A stretch of DNA of 64,000 bases from Gordonia heveisoli (GTDB taxonomy: Bacteria; Actinomycetota; Actinomycetes; Mycobacteriales; Mycobacteriaceae). Positions 16,900 through 27,372 of this stretch are shown one piece after another. The stretch lies in contig NZ_JASXSH010000009.1 in assembly GCF_030315745.1 (NCBI RefSeq), positions 1 through 64,000 of the forward strand. The letters are read 5' to 3'. Numbering within the stretch: the stretch's first letter is position 1; the number at the start of each line of letters is the position of its first letter. The translations under genes were made by a program, and so were the position numbers. The notes beneath the pieces were generated by a model. The model made no database searches. It was given only the letters and a program-made list of their open reading frames with translations, and was not told the DNA's origin.

Positions 16900-17832
16900 C
16901 TAGTTCGCGAGGGCGCTCGAACCGCCGACGATCTCGCTGATTTCCTGGGTGATCTGGGCCTGGCGAAGCTGGTTGGCCTCGCGCGACAGTGACGTCGCCA
17001 ACTCGTTGGCATTGTCGGTTGCCGCCTTCATCGCGGTACGGCGAGCCGCCGACTCCGATGCGGAGGAGTCGAGCAGTGCCGCGTAGACGCGCGTCGCCAG
17101 ATACTTCGGCAACAGTGCTTCGAGGAGTGCCTCGGCACCCGGCTCGAAGGAGTAGTTGCGCGAGGGCTTCTGGATCTCCGCATCGAGGTCGACCTCGGCG
17201 TCCGAGACGACCAGCGGTGCGATCCGCCGAACCTCGGGTGCCTGGGTCAGCATCGACACGAACCGCGTGTAGACCAGGTGCAACTCGTCTACGCCTTCCA
17301 GCGATCCCTCGCCGGACGGGTAGGCGACCTGCTCGCCGGAACCGGCGACGAACAGATCCACCAGGAAGTTCGTCGCGGTCGAGGCATCGGTGTACTCCGG
17401 CGCCTGCGAGAAACCGGTCCACGAATCGGCGATCGCGGTGTCGCGGAAGGTGAAGTAGCCGACACCCTTCTGCCCCATCACGAACAGCACCGGCTCCTTG
17501 CCCTCTTCTTGAAGCAGGGCGATGAGCTCACGGGTCGCCCGCAGCACGTTGGAGTTGTAGCCACCGCACATACCGCGATCGCTGGTCACGACCAGGATGC
17601 CGGCCCGCTTGGGCTGCTCACGCTCGACGAGGAGCGGGTGATCGAGCGAGCCTGCGTTGCTGGCCAGCTCCGAGAGCACCTCGGTCATCTCGTGCGCGAA
17701 CGGCTTGGCGGCGGCGACGCGCGCCTGTGCCTTGGTGATCCGCGAGGTGGCAATCAGCTCCTGCGCCTTGGTGATCTTCTTGGTCGACTGAACCGACCGG
17801 ATGCGTGAGCGCAGCTCACGAATGCTCGCCAC
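16900..17832 (-). CDS. atpG: F1Fo ATP synthase gamma subunit
   Basis: A 310-residue rotor subunit. The N-terminal helix is [27 protein letters not shown], the central Rossmann-like domain has [14 protein letters not shown], and the C-terminal helix is [20 protein letters not shown]. An inserted loop with [19 protein letters not shown] is in the place of the mycobacteria-specific gamma loop, which has been linked to c-ring contact and coupling. Between atpA and atpD. Confidence 0.96.
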   Translation of the reverse strand: MASIRELRSRIRSVQSTKKITKAQELIATSRITKAQARVAAAKPFAHEMTEVLSELASNAGSLDHPLLVEREQPKRAGILVVTSDRGMCGGYNSNVLRATRELIALLQEEGKEPVLFVMGQKGVGYFTFRDTAIADSWTGFSQAPEYTDASTATNFLVDLFVAGSGEQVAYPSGEGSLEGVDELHLVYTRFVSMLTQAPEVRRIAPLVVSDAEVDLDAEIQKPSRNYSFEPGAEALLEALLPKYLATRVYAALLDSSASESAARRTAMKAATDNANELATSLSREANQLRQAQITQEISEIVGGSSALAN

Positions 17833-17877
17833 GAGTCCTCACCCCTTCCTTATCGATGCGTCCGAGAGAGTCGTTGA

Positions 17878-19506
17878 TCACTTGCGGATCTTGATCTCTT
17901 CGTGCTCGACGTCCTCGGAGTCCATCGCAGCGGCAGCGGCCTCGTTCACGACGCGCTTGCCATCGTGGGTCAGGTAGCTGTTCTTGAACTTGTTGGTCTC
18001 GGCGACCAGCGACTCGGCCTGATCGTCGGACAGCGCCTTGCCACCCTCGATCGAGTCGTAGACACCCTTGGCGCTGTGACGCAGGTGGCTCAGCAGCTGG
18101 GTCTCGAAGTTACGGATGTCGTCGACCGGCACCGAGTCGTAGTGGCCTTCACCACAGAGGTAGATCGAGACGATCTGATCCTCGACCGCGAACGGGCTGT
18201 ACTGGTCCTGCTTGAGCATCTCGACCCAGCGGGCACCGCGCTCGAGCTGGGCCTTCGAGGCGTCGTCCAGATCGGAGGCGAATGCCGAGAAGGCTTCCAG
18301 CTCACGGAACTGGGCGAGCTCCAGACGCAGCGAACCGGAGACCTTCTTGAGGCCCTTGGTCTGTGCAGCACCACCGACGCGCGACACCGAGGTACCGACG
18401 TTGATGGCGGGACGGACACCCTTGTTGAACAGGTCCGACTCCAGGAAGACCTGGCCGTCGGTGATCGAGATGACGTTGGTCGGGATGAACGCCGACACGT
18501 CGTTCGCCTTGGTCTCGATGATCGGCAGTGCGGTCATCGAGCCGCCGCCGAGTTCGTCGGACAGCTTCGCCGAGCGCTCCAGCAGACGGGAGTGCAAGTA
18601 GAAGACGTCGCCGGGGTATGCCTCGCGGCCCGGCGGGCGACGCAGCAGCAGCGAGATGGCGCGGTAGGCCTCGGCCTGCTTGGTCAGGTCGTCGAACACG
18701 ATCAGGACGTGCTTGCCCTGATACATCCAGTGCTGACCGATGGCCGAGCCGGTGTAGGGCGCGAGCCACTTGAAGCCTGCGGAGTCCGACGCGGGAGCCG
18801 CGACGATGGTGGTGTACTCCATCGCGCCGGCCTCTTCGAGGGCGGTCTTGACGCCCGCGATGGTCGAACCCTTCTGACCGATGGCGACGTAGATGCAGCG
18901 AACCTGCTTGGTGGGGTCGCCCGAATCCCAGTTGGCCTTCTGGTTGAGGATGGCGTCGATGCAGACCGCGGTCTTGCCGGTCTTGCGGTCACCGATGACC
19001 AGCTGACGCTGTCCGCGGCCGATGGCGGTCATGGCGTCGATGGCCTTGATGCCGGTGGCCAGCGACTCCTCGACCGGCTGACGCTCGAGCACCGAGGCGG
19101 CCTGCAGCTCGAGAACGCGCTGCTCCTCTGCCTCGATGTCGCCGAGTCCGTCGATCGGGGCGCCCAGCGGATCGACGACGCGACCCAGGAACTTGTCACC
19201 GACCGGGACCGAGAGCACGTCGCCGGTGCGACTGACCTGCTGGCCCTCTTCCAGCGATGCGTACTCACCCAGGATGACGGCACCGATCTCGTCCTCATCG
19301 AGGTTCAGGGCGACGCCGAGCACACCTCCCGGGAACTCCAGGAGCTCGTTGGCCATTGCGCTGGGCAGGCCACTGACGTGGGCGATACCGTCCGCGGTAT
19401 CGGTGATCGTGCCGACCTCGTCGCGCGACGCTTCGGCCTCGAACGACGAGACGTACTGCTCGATCGCTCCCTTAATCTCGTCTGGTGAGATCGTCAACTC
19501 CGCCAT
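17878..19506 (-). CDS. atpA: F1Fo ATP synthase alpha subunit
   Basis: A 542-residue alpha subunit with P-loop GDRKTGKT at 172-179 and the conserved [21 protein letters not shown] block. After the normal alpha C-terminus it carries about 35 extra residues ([20 protein letters not shown] onward, ending EIKIRK). This is the C-terminal extension found in mycobacterial alpha subunits, where it suppresses ATP hydrolysis. Expect this enzyme to be a one-way synthase too. Confidence 0.97.
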   Translation of the reverse strand: MAELTISPDEIKGAIEQYVSSFEAEASRDEVGTITDTADGIAHVSGLPSAMANELLEFPGGVLGVALNLDEDEIGAVILGEYASLEEGQQVSRTGDVLSVPVGDKFLGRVVDPLGAPIDGLGDIEAEEQRVLELQAASVLERQPVEESLATGIKAIDAMTAIGRGQRQLVIGDRKTGKTAVCIDAILNQKANWDSGDPTKQVRCIYVAIGQKGSTIAGVKTALEEAGAMEYTTIVAAPASDSAGFKWLAPYTGSAIGQHWMYQGKHVLIVFDDLTKQAEAYRAISLLLRRPPGREAYPGDVFYLHSRLLERSAKLSDELGGGSMTALPIIETKANDVSAFIPTNVISITDGQVFLESDLFNKGVRPAINVGTSVSRVGGAAQTKGLKKVSGSLRLELAQFRELEAFSAFASDLDDASKAQLERGARWVEMLKQDQYSPFAVEDQIVSIYLCGEGHYDSVPVDDIRNFETQLLSHLRHSAKGVYDSIEGGKALSDDQAESLVAETNKFKNSYLTHDGKRVVNEAAAAAMDSEDVEHEEIKIRK

Positions 19507-19578
19507 GGGTTCTCGTCTTTCCTTGAATCAGTCGGCTCTGGGGCTCGGGGTGATGCTTGCTTGGATGTGGTGTGTCGG

Positions 19579-20925
19579 TCAGCGCGGCAGCGACTCGGCC
19601 GCCTTGGCCAGCCGGGTCGCGATGTCGGCGTCGATGACTTCCTCACCGACGGCGATCCGCAGGCCGCCCAGCAGTTCGGTGCGCACCTCGGTCTGCACCG
19701 AGATGGTTCGGCCGTAGATCGTGCCCAGCACACCGGACAGTCGCTGGATCTGCGCCTCGGTCAACGGTGCCGCGGAGACCACATGGGCCACCGACTCACC
19801 ACGACGTGCGGCGGCCAGCTCCGCGAGATGGCCCACGGCCAGCTCGGACGGCTGCCCGTGCAGCAGACGAACGGTGTTCGAGAGCAGGGACCACGTGTAC
19901 TTACCAACCTGCTCGCCGACCAGCTTCTGCAGCAGGGCGACACGCTTATCGGCGTTGTGGGTGTGGTCCGACAGCAATGACGCCAGCTCCGGATAGCCGT
20001 CGAGAAGACGACTCACGCGGAACAGCTCGTCCTCGGTCTGCTCGATGACGCCCGCACGCTCGGCGGCGGTGAGCACGATGAGCGAGTTCTGACGACGCAG
20101 ACCGACCAGGAAGTCGGCGCTGGTCGACCAGCGCTGCTTGGCCCCCGCAGCGACGACGTCGACCACGATCGGTGCGACCTTGCCGCCGAACAGGTTGCGG
20201 ACCAGGGTTTCCTTGGCCGTCGGGTTGTCCTCATCCTCGGTGAGCCGCTTGCGCAGCACCGCGTTCTCGTTGAGGAACTCGATGACCTGGGTCAGTTCGT
20301 CGGCTGCGCTGGTGAGCGCGGCCTCGTCCAGACCGGTTGCGGCATTGTCGAATTCGCGGGCCACGGCGACCGCGGCATCGCGGCTACCGGCGCGCAGCGA
20401 ATGCAGCCCCACCAGTTCGGAACTGCTGACACTGTCTGAACCGGTACTCGATGCCATCGACTGGAGTTCGTCGATGACTCGGTCGACACTGGCCGACTGT
20501 GCGGCGGGGTCGGCGAGGTGCTCGCGCACCAGCTTGCCCGCGCCGTCGACGGCGCTGAGACCGAGATCGGTACGCAGCGCACGAACAAGGCTGGTCCGGG
20601 TCAGGTCGACCTGATTCTTGCCGTGCTCGCTGATGCGCTTCACCTCGGCGTCGGCCGCGACCTTGAGATCGGACCGGATCGCCTCGGCGTCCGAGAGAGC
20701 CGACTCGTGCAGTTCGGCGGCCTCGGCCTTCGCGTTCGCGATGGCCTTCTCGTGTGCCGCCTTGGCGTCGATGAGGCGCGCGCCGGCCTCTTCACTCTCC
20801 ACGACCTGACGATCGATGGTGTCCTGGGTGTTCTTTACTGCCTTGCTCAGCGGCGGCAGCAGGAACTTCCAGAACAGGAAGGCGATGACGGCGAAGCCGA
20901 CCAGGTTTCCGATGAGGATATCCAC
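19579..20925 (-). CDS. atpFH: ATP synthase fused b-delta subunit
   Basis: A 448-residue fusion. Residues 1-30 are a membrane helix of a second b-type subunit (LVGFAVIAFLFWKFLLPPL), about 30-150 form the peripheral stalk coiled coil, and the rest is the delta subunit, ending with ELLGGLRIAVGEEVIDADIATRLAKAAESL. This b-delta fusion is characteristic of Mycobacteriales. It has a GTG start at 20925, directly after the TAG stop of atpF, which implies translational coupling and a 1:1 ratio of the two b-type subunits. Confidence 0.96.
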   Translation of the reverse strand: MDILIGNLVGFAVIAFLFWKFLLPPLSKAVKNTQDTIDRQVVESEEAGARLIDAKAAHEKAIANAKAEAAELHESALSDAEAIRSDLKVAADAEVKRISEHGKNQVDLTRTSLVRALRTDLGLSAVDGAGKLVREHLADPAAQSASVDRVIDELQSMASSTGSDSVSSSELVGLHSLRAGSRDAAVAVAREFDNAATGLDEAALTSAADELTQVIEFLNENAVLRKRLTEDEDNPTAKETLVRNLFGGKVAPIVVDVVAAGAKQRWSTSADFLVGLRRQNSLIVLTAAERAGVIEQTEDELFRVSRLLDGYPELASLLSDHTHNADKRVALLQKLVGEQVGKYTWSLLSNTVRLLHGQPSELAVGHLAELAAARRGESVAHVVSAAPLTEAQIQRLSGVLGTIYGRTISVQTEVRTELLGGLRIAVGEEVIDADIATRLAKAAESLPR

Positions 20926-21417
20926 CTAGTTCACCTTTTCCTTGTCGCTGATGTCGGTACCGAGCACGCGGCCGGCCAGGGTGGCGGCGAGACGTTCGAC
21001 GTCGCCGCGTGCCGACTCGGCAGCGCGATCTCCTTCGGACTTCAGCGATTCGGTGGTGGCAGCGAGAGCGGCGTCGGCCTCTTCGGTCGCCCGCCGCTTC
21101 GCTGCCGCCAACTCCTCGTTGCCCTCGGCACGTGCCTGATCTCGGATACCCGTGGCATCGCCACGCGCATCCTTCATCGCCGCCCGATACTGGGTGTCCG
21201 CATCCTCGTAGCTCGCAGCAGCCGACTTGGTGTCCTCGGTGGTCTTGGCGACACGTGCGTCACGCTCATCGAGCACCTTGAGGATCGGTGGGACCACCAG
21301 GGTACGGATGACAACGAGCACGATCACGAAGATCAACAAGCACACGAAGAACGTGGCGTTGGGGATGAGGAAGTTGGGTGGCTTCTCCCCGTCCTCTGCG
21401 GCGAGATACATCATCAT
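20926..21417 (-). CDS. atpF: F1Fo ATP synthase b subunit
   Basis: A 163-residue subunit with one N-terminal membrane helix (PNFLIPNATFFVCLLIFVIVLVV) and a long charged coiled-coil stalk rich in Ala, Glu and Arg. It pairs with the b-delta fusion encoded next. Translation may start at 21417 or at the second or third codon (MMMYL). Confidence 0.95.
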   Translation of the reverse strand: MMMYLAAEDGEKPPNFLIPNATFFVCLLIFVIVLVVIRTLVVPPILKVLDERDARVAKTTEDTKSAAASYEDADTQYRAAMKDARGDATGIRDQARAEGNEELAAAKRRATEEADAALAATTESLKSEGDRAAESARGDVERLAATLAGRVLGTDISDKEKVN

Positions 21418-21471
21418 GGTGCGTTTCCCCTATCGGAACGACGTTAGCTAGCAGCTAGTGGAACTTGCTGA

Positions 21472-21822
<351 letters not shown>

Positions 21823-22581
21823 TCAGTGATGGTCGTCTGCGGTTTCCATCGCCTGGCTGAAGTACAGAATGGTCAGCAGGGCGAAGATGAACGCCTGGAT
21901 CAGGCCGACGAACAGGTCGAAGGACTTCCAGATAGCGTTCGGGAACCACAGGATGTAGGCCGGGAACAATGCGATCAGCGCGATCATGATGCCGCCGGCG
22001 AAGATGTTGCCGAAAAGACGGAGGGAGAGCGAGACCGGCTTGGCGATCTCCTCGATGATGTTGATCGGCGCGAGGAAGGCGACGTGACCCTTGACCAACT
22101 GCTTCGGGTGCCCCAGCGGGCCACGACGCTTGACGCCCGCGGCGTGGTACCAGACGAAGACGAACAGTGCGAGCGCGTAGACGAAGTTGACGTCGGAAGC
22201 GGCGGGCTTCAGCAGTTCGTGCACCGCGCCGTCGGACTTGGCGTACTGCACCGGGATAATCGACAGCCAGTTGGCCACCAGGATGTAGGTGAACAGTGTG
22301 ACCGCGAGCGGCAGCACGAAACCGGCGATCCGCATACCGATCGCACTCTCGATCTGGCTGCGCATCTGGACGGTGATCAGCTCGAAGTAGATCTGCACCA
22401 CGTTCGGCTTCTTCGAGGTCATCTTGGCGCGCACGAAGAAGGCCAGGGCCAGCACGATCACGGCGGCCAAGGCCGACGAGATGATGGTGTCGACGTTGAA
22501 GGTCAGGCCGAAGACCTCAACCGTGTCATGCACACCGACATGGATCTTCGCATCCGAGGCGAGGTAGGTCGTATCCGTCAT
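21823..22581 (-). CDS. atpB: F1Fo ATP synthase a subunit
   Basis: A 252-residue polytopic stator protein. The essential Arg is R188 in [16 protein letters not shown], and other family features such as the [10 protein letters not shown] region are present. It forms the proton half-channels against the c ring. The start overlaps the stop of the upstream AtpI-like gene by 4 bp. Confidence 0.96.
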   Translation of the reverse strand: MTDTTYLASDAKIHVGVHDTVEVFGLTFNVDTIISSALAAVIVLALAFFVRAKMTSKKPNVVQIYFELITVQMRSQIESAIGMRIAGFVLPLAVTLFTYILVANWLSIIPVQYAKSDGAVHELLKPAASDVNFVYALALFVFVWYHAAGVKRRGPLGHPKQLVKGHVAFLAPINIIEEIAKPVSLSLRLFGNIFAGGIMIALIALFPAYILWFPNAIWKSFDLFVGLIQAFIFALLTILYFSQAMETADDHH

Positions 22582-22991
22582 AGCTGCTTGCGCAGTCCTT
22601 TCATCACCGGGATCACCACGTTGAGCACCAGAATGACCTGGCCGGCCGCGAGCCCGAACATGACGCCCAGCCCATCGGGCCGGACCAAGATAGCCGCCAG
22701 CAGCGCGATCGCCGTGATGGCGCCGAGCCGGGCGGCTGTATTGAGTGCCAAAGGCTTCTTGTGCGGTTTGACTTCTGCGGCAACGACTTCGACAACACCA
22801 CGCAGCATCGCCGCGTTGATGAAGGCGAGGACGACGCCCAGCAGGAAGAACGCCCCGAGCCAGTAATGCTCGAGATAGATCGAGACGCCCACGACGATCG
22901 CGACGACGACGGCGGCCATGATGCCGGGCCGCACGAGTCCCGTCGGGGCTTGCGGATATACAGGTGCCGAGTCAGGTGCAGATGTCGTCAT
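22578..22991 (-). CDS. atpI: AtpI-like small membrane protein, first gene of the atp operon
   Basis: An ATG at 22991 with AGGAGAGG close upstream gives 137 residues and four predicted membrane helices (about 24-43, 47-65, 88-106, 112-130). It is in the position of M. tuberculosis Rv1303, and AtpI-like proteins assist c-ring assembly or Mg transport. Overlaps atpB by 4 bp. The family name rests on position and topology more than on sequence motifs. Confidence 0.8.
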   Translation of the reverse strand: MTTSAPDSAPVYPQAPTGLVRPGIMAAVVVAIVVGVSIYLEHYWLGAFFLLGVVLAFINAAMLRGVVEVVAAEVKPHKKPLALNTAARLGAITAIALLAAILVRPDGLGVMFGLAAGQVILVLNVVIPVMKGLRKQL

Positions 22992-23314
22992 GCGCCTCTC
23001 CTCAGCTCGTTTGCCCTGCATCGTCAGACACAGAACATCGCGCGTGCGTCACGGCAGCAGGCAGCCGCCGGGCGTAAGCTCGCGTTTGATGTGACCCTAC
23101 CAACACGCTTTCACCATCTCACCGGGGGGTATGCCCTGGCAGCAGGTCGGCGCGTGACCGGGTTGGTCGTTCGTATCGGATGGTTGCCTCGGGGACCACG
23201 ATCCGTTTACTACTACGGTCGATAGTACACGACGGTTTACCCTGCCCTTACCATCGGTCCCGGCTGATCTTACGTCGCTCCTCAGCCCGCGCCAAGGCCT
23301 CGCTCAGCCGGAGC
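22992..23314. promoter_or_regulatory. Presumed promoter and leader region of the atp operon
   Basis: A 323-bp gap between wecA and atpI, both on the minus strand. It holds no gene. On the minus strand there is an AT-richer island (TACTATCG near 23220-23230) that could be a -10 region for the atp operon, but no convincing -35 partner was identified and no terminator hairpin with a T-tract follows wecA. Confidence 0.45.
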
Positions 23315-24541
23315 TCAGAAAGCCTTGGTCGCCGTTCGGAACTCGGCGTAGCGCCGATGCAGTCGGGGTGCCATGGTGACGAGCATGGCCAGCACCAATC
23401 CCCCACCGAAGACCGGTGCCACCACAGACAGGGGAAAGATCGTGCTCGCCGCGACGGAGAACGCGAGGACACCGACCCATAGATAGATGATGAGCGCTAC
23501 GCGTCGCTGGGAATGGCCGAGTTCGAGCAGGCGGTGATGCAGGTGCATCTTGTCCGGTGTGTAGAAGCCGACACCGGCCCGCGTCCGACGGATCACCGCC
23601 ATCAGCATGTCGAGCATCGGGATGAAGACCACGGCGGCGACCAGCAGGAGCGGTGACAGCAACGTGAAGACGTCGGCCGGTCCGTAGGCGTTGACCGCGA
23701 TACGACCGGACGCACTGGTGGACGCTGCGGCCAGCATCAGGCCGATCAACATGGCACCCGAATCCCCCATGAAGATGCGGGCAGGCGAGAAATTGTGCGG
23801 CAAGAAGCCCAGGCAGGCGCCGGCCAGCACGACCGAGATCAGCGCGGGCGGGTAGTAGCTGACGTCGCCGCCCTGATCGCGCAAGAGACCGAGCGAGAAC
23901 ATGCAGATCGCCGACGCCGCGATCAGTCCCATACCCGCGGCCAGTCCGTCGAGACCGTCGATGAAATTCACCGCATTGATCGTCGCGACGGTGATGATGA
24001 CCGTGAGCAGACCCGACTGCACCGGGTCGAGCACCAGTGTGCCGATATCCCCGAACGGCACCGGGATCTGGATCCAGCTGACATGCATCAACACCAAGAC
24101 ACCGGCCGCGGTGACCTGCCCGACGAATTTGGTCAACGCGTCCAGCCCCCACCGGTCGTCGACGACCCCGACCAGCACGATCACCGTGCCCGCCGCAATC
24201 ACCGCACTCATGTCGGTGGTGTAGAGGAAGCCGCGGTTCAATGCGGGCAGGTTGGTGGCCAGTGCGATGGCTGCCACCACGCCGGCGAACATGCCGAGCC
24301 CGCCGAGTCGGGGTGTGGGGATCACGTGCACGTCGCGGACCCTGGGCACCGCCACGGCGCCCGCCTTGATCGCGAACACACGTACCGCCGAGGTGATCAG
24401 ATAGGTGATCGCCGCCGCCGTCAGACCGACGAGCAGCAACTCACGAATAGGCACACCGGCCCCGCCGTCACCATCGGCCGCCCAGACCATGGCGGTCTGG
24501 GCGTCGGCGACAGTGGGCGTCGGGATGGTGAACACGGGCAC
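23315..24541 (-). CDS. wecA: Decaprenyl-phosphate GlcNAc-1-phosphate transferase WecA
   Basis: A GTG start at 24541 (or 24535) gives about 408 residues with around eleven membrane helices. Conserved cytoplasmic motifs are VGVVDDRWGLDALTK, INAVNFIDGLDGLAAG, FMGDSGAMLIG and the HLHH tetrad in DKMHLHHRL. It transfers GlcNAc-1-phosphate to decaprenyl phosphate, the first step of the arabinogalactan linker in mycolic-acid bacteria. It follows the glyA-like gene by 4 bp, so it probably belongs to the prfA-prmC-sua5-glyA unit. Confidence 0.93.
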   Translation of the reverse strand: MPVFTIPTPTVADAQTAMVWAADGDGGAGVPIRELLLVGLTAAAITYLITSAVRVFAIKAGAVAVPRVRDVHVIPTPRLGGLGMFAGVVAAIALATNLPALNRGFLYTTDMSAVIAAGTVIVLVGVVDDRWGLDALTKFVGQVTAAGVLVLMHVSWIQIPVPFGDIGTLVLDPVQSGLLTVIITVATINAVNFIDGLDGLAAGMGLIAASAICMFSLGLLRDQGGDVSYYPPALISVVLAGACLGFLPHNFSPARIFMGDSGAMLIGLMLAAASTSASGRIAVNAYGPADVFTLLSPLLLVAAVVFIPMLDMLMAVIRRTRAGVGFYTPDKMHLHHRLLELGHSQRRVALIIYLWVGVLAFSVAASTIFPLSVVAPVFGGGLVLAMLVTMAPRLHRRYAEFRTATKAF

Positions 24542-24545
24542 AACG

Positions 24546-25760
24546 CTACCCGGCGAGCAGGTCGGCGACCTGCTCCCGGATCGCCCGATGGCGCGGCCCG
24601 ATCGGCGTGCGCAGTGCCTCGTCGATCCAACCCGCCAGCGTCTCCATGTCCCCGGTATCCAGACCGGCGACCGTCGCCGACGGCGTGCCGATCCGGAAGC
24701 CGGAGCCCTGTGCCACCGGCCGGGTGTCGAACGGGATGACCGCCTTGTCGACGACCATCCCGGCGGCCTCGAGCCGATCCCGGGCATCTAGGCCGGTCAG
24801 ATCCCGGGCACTCACATCGACGACGGCGAGGTGGGTGTCGGTGCCGCCCGAGACGATCCGCAGCCCGTGCGCGGTGAGCGCACCGGCTAGCGCAGCGGCG
24901 TTGGCGACCACCGCTCGCACGTGGTCGGCGAAGGCCGGGGTCGCCGATTCGGCGAAGGCGACGGCCTTGGCGGCAATGGTGTTGACCGCCGGTCCACCCT
25001 GCACGAACGGGTAGACCGCCTTGGACAGGGCCGCGGCATGACGTTGTTGCGCGAGCAGCAGCCCGCCGCGCGGACCGCGAATGATCTTGTTCGTCGACAC
25101 CGTCACCACATCCGCGTACGGCACCGGTGAAGGTGCGACACCAGCGGCGACCAGTCCAGCCAGGTGCGCCGCATCCACCCAGAGCACACAGCCGGCCTCG
25201 TCGGCGATCTGCCGTAACAACGCGAAGTCGTAGTGCCGGGAGTAAGACGCGGCGCCGGCGACGAGAATGCGTGGCCGATGCAGCAGTGCCATATCCCGGA
25301 CCTGGTCGTAGTCGATCCGCTCGTCGGACGCGCGCACACCGTAATGCAGTGGGTTGAACCACCGGCCGGAGAAGTTGGCACGCGAACCGTGACTCTGATG
25401 ACCACCGTGATCGAGTCGCAGGGCGAGGACCGGATCATCGATCACGCCGAACGCGGCATACACGGCCATGGCGGCCGCACTGCCCGAATACGGCTGCACA
25501 TTCACATATTCGGTGCCGAAGAGCGCACCGGCCCGCGTCACCGCCAGTTCCTCGAGTTCGTCGGCCACCGCGCACCCGCCGTGATGGCGCGCACCCGGAT
25601 ATCCCTCGGCGTATTTGGCGTCGAAGACGGTGGCCAGCGCCGCCCGGACACCCGCGGTCGGTTCGGTCTCGCTCGCGATCAGCTGCAGTGTCGTCGAACG
25701 CCGCATCCGCTCGCGGGCTACCAGCCCGTCGACCGTCACATCACCGGTGGGTGTGGTCAT
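24546..25760 (-). CDS. Divergent serine hydroxymethyltransferase-like protein
   Basis: A 404-residue PLP enzyme clearly related to GlyA: LIASE near the N-terminus, KYAEGYPG, NVQPYSGSAAA, DHGGHQSHGS, WVDAAHLAGLVAAG with D196 and H199, PLP lysine K225, and IRGPRGGLLLA. Two active-site positions differ from normal GlyA: the tyrosine pair of GKRYYGG is HH (59-60), and the TTHK motif reads STNK, so the His before the PLP lysine is Asn (N224). It is also shorter than usual GlyA (about 417-430). It probably acts on a serine- or threonine-like substrate, or has altered specificity; a second, normal glyA is expected elsewhere in the genome. Overlaps sua5 by 4 bp. Confidence 0.8.
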   Translation of the reverse strand: MTTPTGDVTVDGLVARERMRRSTTLQLIASETEPTAGVRAALATVFDAKYAEGYPGARHHGGCAVADELEELAVTRAGALFGTEYVNVQPYSGSAAAMAVYAAFGVIDDPVLALRLDHGGHQSHGSRANFSGRWFNPLHYGVRASDERIDYDQVRDMALLHRPRILVAGAASYSRHYDFALLRQIADEAGCVLWVDAAHLAGLVAAGVAPSPVPYADVVTVSTNKIIRGPRGGLLLAQQRHAAALSKAVYPFVQGGPAVNTIAAKAVAFAESATPAFADHVRAVVANAAALAGALTAHGLRIVSGGTDTHLAVVDVSARDLTGLDARDRLEAAGMVVDKAVIPFDTRPVAQGSGFRIGTPSATVAGLDTGDMETLAGWIDEALRTPIGPRHRAIREQVADLLAG

Positions 25761-26416
25761 TCGCGCCCCAGCAGCACATCCGGGGCGAGATCGAGCACCT
25801 CGGACACCGCGGCCACGGAGACCGCGCCCTGTCGCAGGATGCGGGGGGTTGCGCCACTGACGTCGACGATGGTCGACGGCTCGCCGACGGTGGCCTCTCC
25901 CCCATCCAGGTAGACCGCGACCTCTTCACCGAGCTGGTCACGTGCCTGGGCCATCGTGACGGCGGGCGGGCGGCCGGATTTGTTGGCGCTGGACACGGCC
26001 ATCGGCCCGACCTCGCGCAACAGCTCGATCGCGACCGGGTGCAGCGGCATCCGCAACATCACGGTGCCCGCGGTGTCCCCGAGGTCCCACGCCAGCGACG
26101 GCGCCTGCTCGACGACGAGACTCAGTCCGCCCGGCCAGAACGCCTCGACCAGGTCGCGGGCCGCCTGCGACACCGACAGCACGAGTCCGTCGATGGTGTG
26201 CCAGGAACCAACCAGCACCGGCACCGGCATGTCGCGACCCCGCCCCTTAGCGGCGAGCAGCGCGGCGACACCGTCGGAATCGAAAGCGTCGCAACCGAGT
26301 CCGTAGACCGTGTCGGTAGGTGTGACGACCAGGCGCCCCGCCTTGACCGCCCCGACCGCCGCGCGGATCCCCGCACTGCGGCTGTCTGGATCGTTGCAGT
26401 CGAAAACAATGCTCAC
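25757..26416 (-). CDS. sua5: L-threonylcarbamoyladenylate synthase
   Basis: A 219-residue YrdC-domain protein that makes threonylcarbamoyl-AMP from threonine, bicarbonate and ATP for the tRNA t6A37 modification. Key blocks are PTDTVYGLGCDAF, AAKGRGRDMPVPVLV and the SSANKSGRPP motif, with FWPGGLSLVV between. Shares 4-bp overlaps with prmC upstream and glyA downstream, the same cluster as in M. tuberculosis (Rv1299-Rv1302). Confidence 0.93.
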   Translation of the reverse strand: MSIVFDCNDPDSRSAGIRAAVGAVKAGRLVVTPTDTVYGLGCDAFDSDGVAALLAAKGRGRDMPVPVLVGSWHTIDGLVLSVSQAARDLVEAFWPGGLSLVVEQAPSLAWDLGDTAGTVMLRMPLHPVAIELLREVGPMAVSSANKSGRPPAVTMAQARDQLGEEVAVYLDGGEATVGEPSTIVDVSGATPRILRQGAVSVAAVSEVLDLAPDVLLGRE

Positions 26417-27372
26417 GGCCCCATCCTTTCACGTCGGGTCGGCGACCACGGACGGCGGCGCGCGGTGACGAATCGGTCGCGCCCGGCCAGATCCCGATGG
26501 GCGGCGACGTCGATGAATGCGCCGTGCGCCGACAGGGCGGCGACCACCTCCGCCGACGTCGTGTCGTCATGTTCGATGCCGACCACCCCGCTGGGCACCA
26601 AGGCGGCCGCGACGACCGTCAACATCGGCACGATCACCGACATCCCGTCGTCGCCGCCGAAGATCGCCCGGTCGGGATCATGGCCGACCTCCGCGGAGAC
26701 CATCGCCGTCCGCGGCACATACGGCGGATTTGTCACGATGACGTCGACCCCGGCTGCGGGCAGCACCGCATTCATGGCGGTGGCGTCGGTGACGTCGGCA
26801 GCGACCACCGAGACCCGGTCGGCGGCCGGCGATTCCTCGACGTTGTGCCGTAACCAGGTCAGCGCATCGGTGTCGAGTTCGACGGCCACCACCTGCGCGT
26901 CCGGTACCAGCGTGGCGACCCCGACCGCCAGCGCACCGCTGCCGCTACACAGATCGACCACCTGCGGCGCGGCGCCAGTGGGCACGGAATTCGCTTGGGC
27001 GACAGCCCATTCCAGTAGCCACTCGGTCTCCGGCCGTGGGATGAACACCCCGGGTCCGACAGCCAGCTCGAGCGGACCGAACGCCGCTCGACCGGTGATG
27101 TGCTGCAACGGGATTCGCTGTGCACGGCACGTGAGTGCCTGCACCAGGGCACTGCGCTGCGCTGCGGTGAGTTCGTCGATGAGCAACAGGCGCCCCGGCG
27201 ATACCCCCAGCACATGGGCGATCAGCCAGTCGGCGTCCGCTCGCGGCGATTCGATGCCGTGCGCGGCGAGGAAGGCCGACGCCACCCGCGCGGCGGCCAC
27301 CGGCGTCGGGGTCCGCGTGGCGTCGAGCAACACGACGAGGTCATCCTCGCCGGCCGGGCGCCCCGTGTTCAT
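26413..27372 (-). CDS. prmC: Peptide chain release factor N5-glutamine methyltransferase
   Basis: A 319-residue HemK/PrmC enzyme that methylates the Gln of the GGQ motif in release factors. SAM motif DLCSGSGA is at 140-147 and the substrate-Gln-binding motif NPPY at 215-218. The N-terminal helical domain docks on the release factor. It overlaps its target gene prfA by 4 bp. The N-terminus ([19 protein letters not shown]) is somewhat longer than usual, so a downstream start is possible. Confidence 0.94.
   Translation of the reverse strand: MNTGRPAGEDDLVVLLDATRTPTPVAAARVASAFLAAHGIESPRADADWLIAHVLGVSPGRLLLIDELTAAQRSALVQALTCRAQRIPLQHITGRAAFGPLELAVGPGVFIPRPETEWLLEWAVAQANSVPTGAAPQVVDLCSGSGALAVGVATLVPDAQVVAVELDTDALTWLRHNVEESPAADRVSVVAADVTDATAMNAVLPAAGVDVIVTNPPYVPRTAMVSAEVGHDPDRAIFGGDDGMSVIVPMLTVVAAALVPSGVVGIEHDDTTSAEVVAALSAHGAFIDVAAHRDLAGRDRFVTARRRPWSPTRRERMGP

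Noticed and set aside
17902..19488. 528-codon open frame on the plus strand opposite atpA
   Set aside because: Antisense shadow of atpA with Val/Asp/Gly-rich, low-complexity translation.
23292..23329. CCAAGGC ... GCCTTGG inverted repeat at the 3' end of wecA
   Set aside because: Only 7-bp arms with a loop of about 24 nt spanning the stop codon; not convincing as a terminator.
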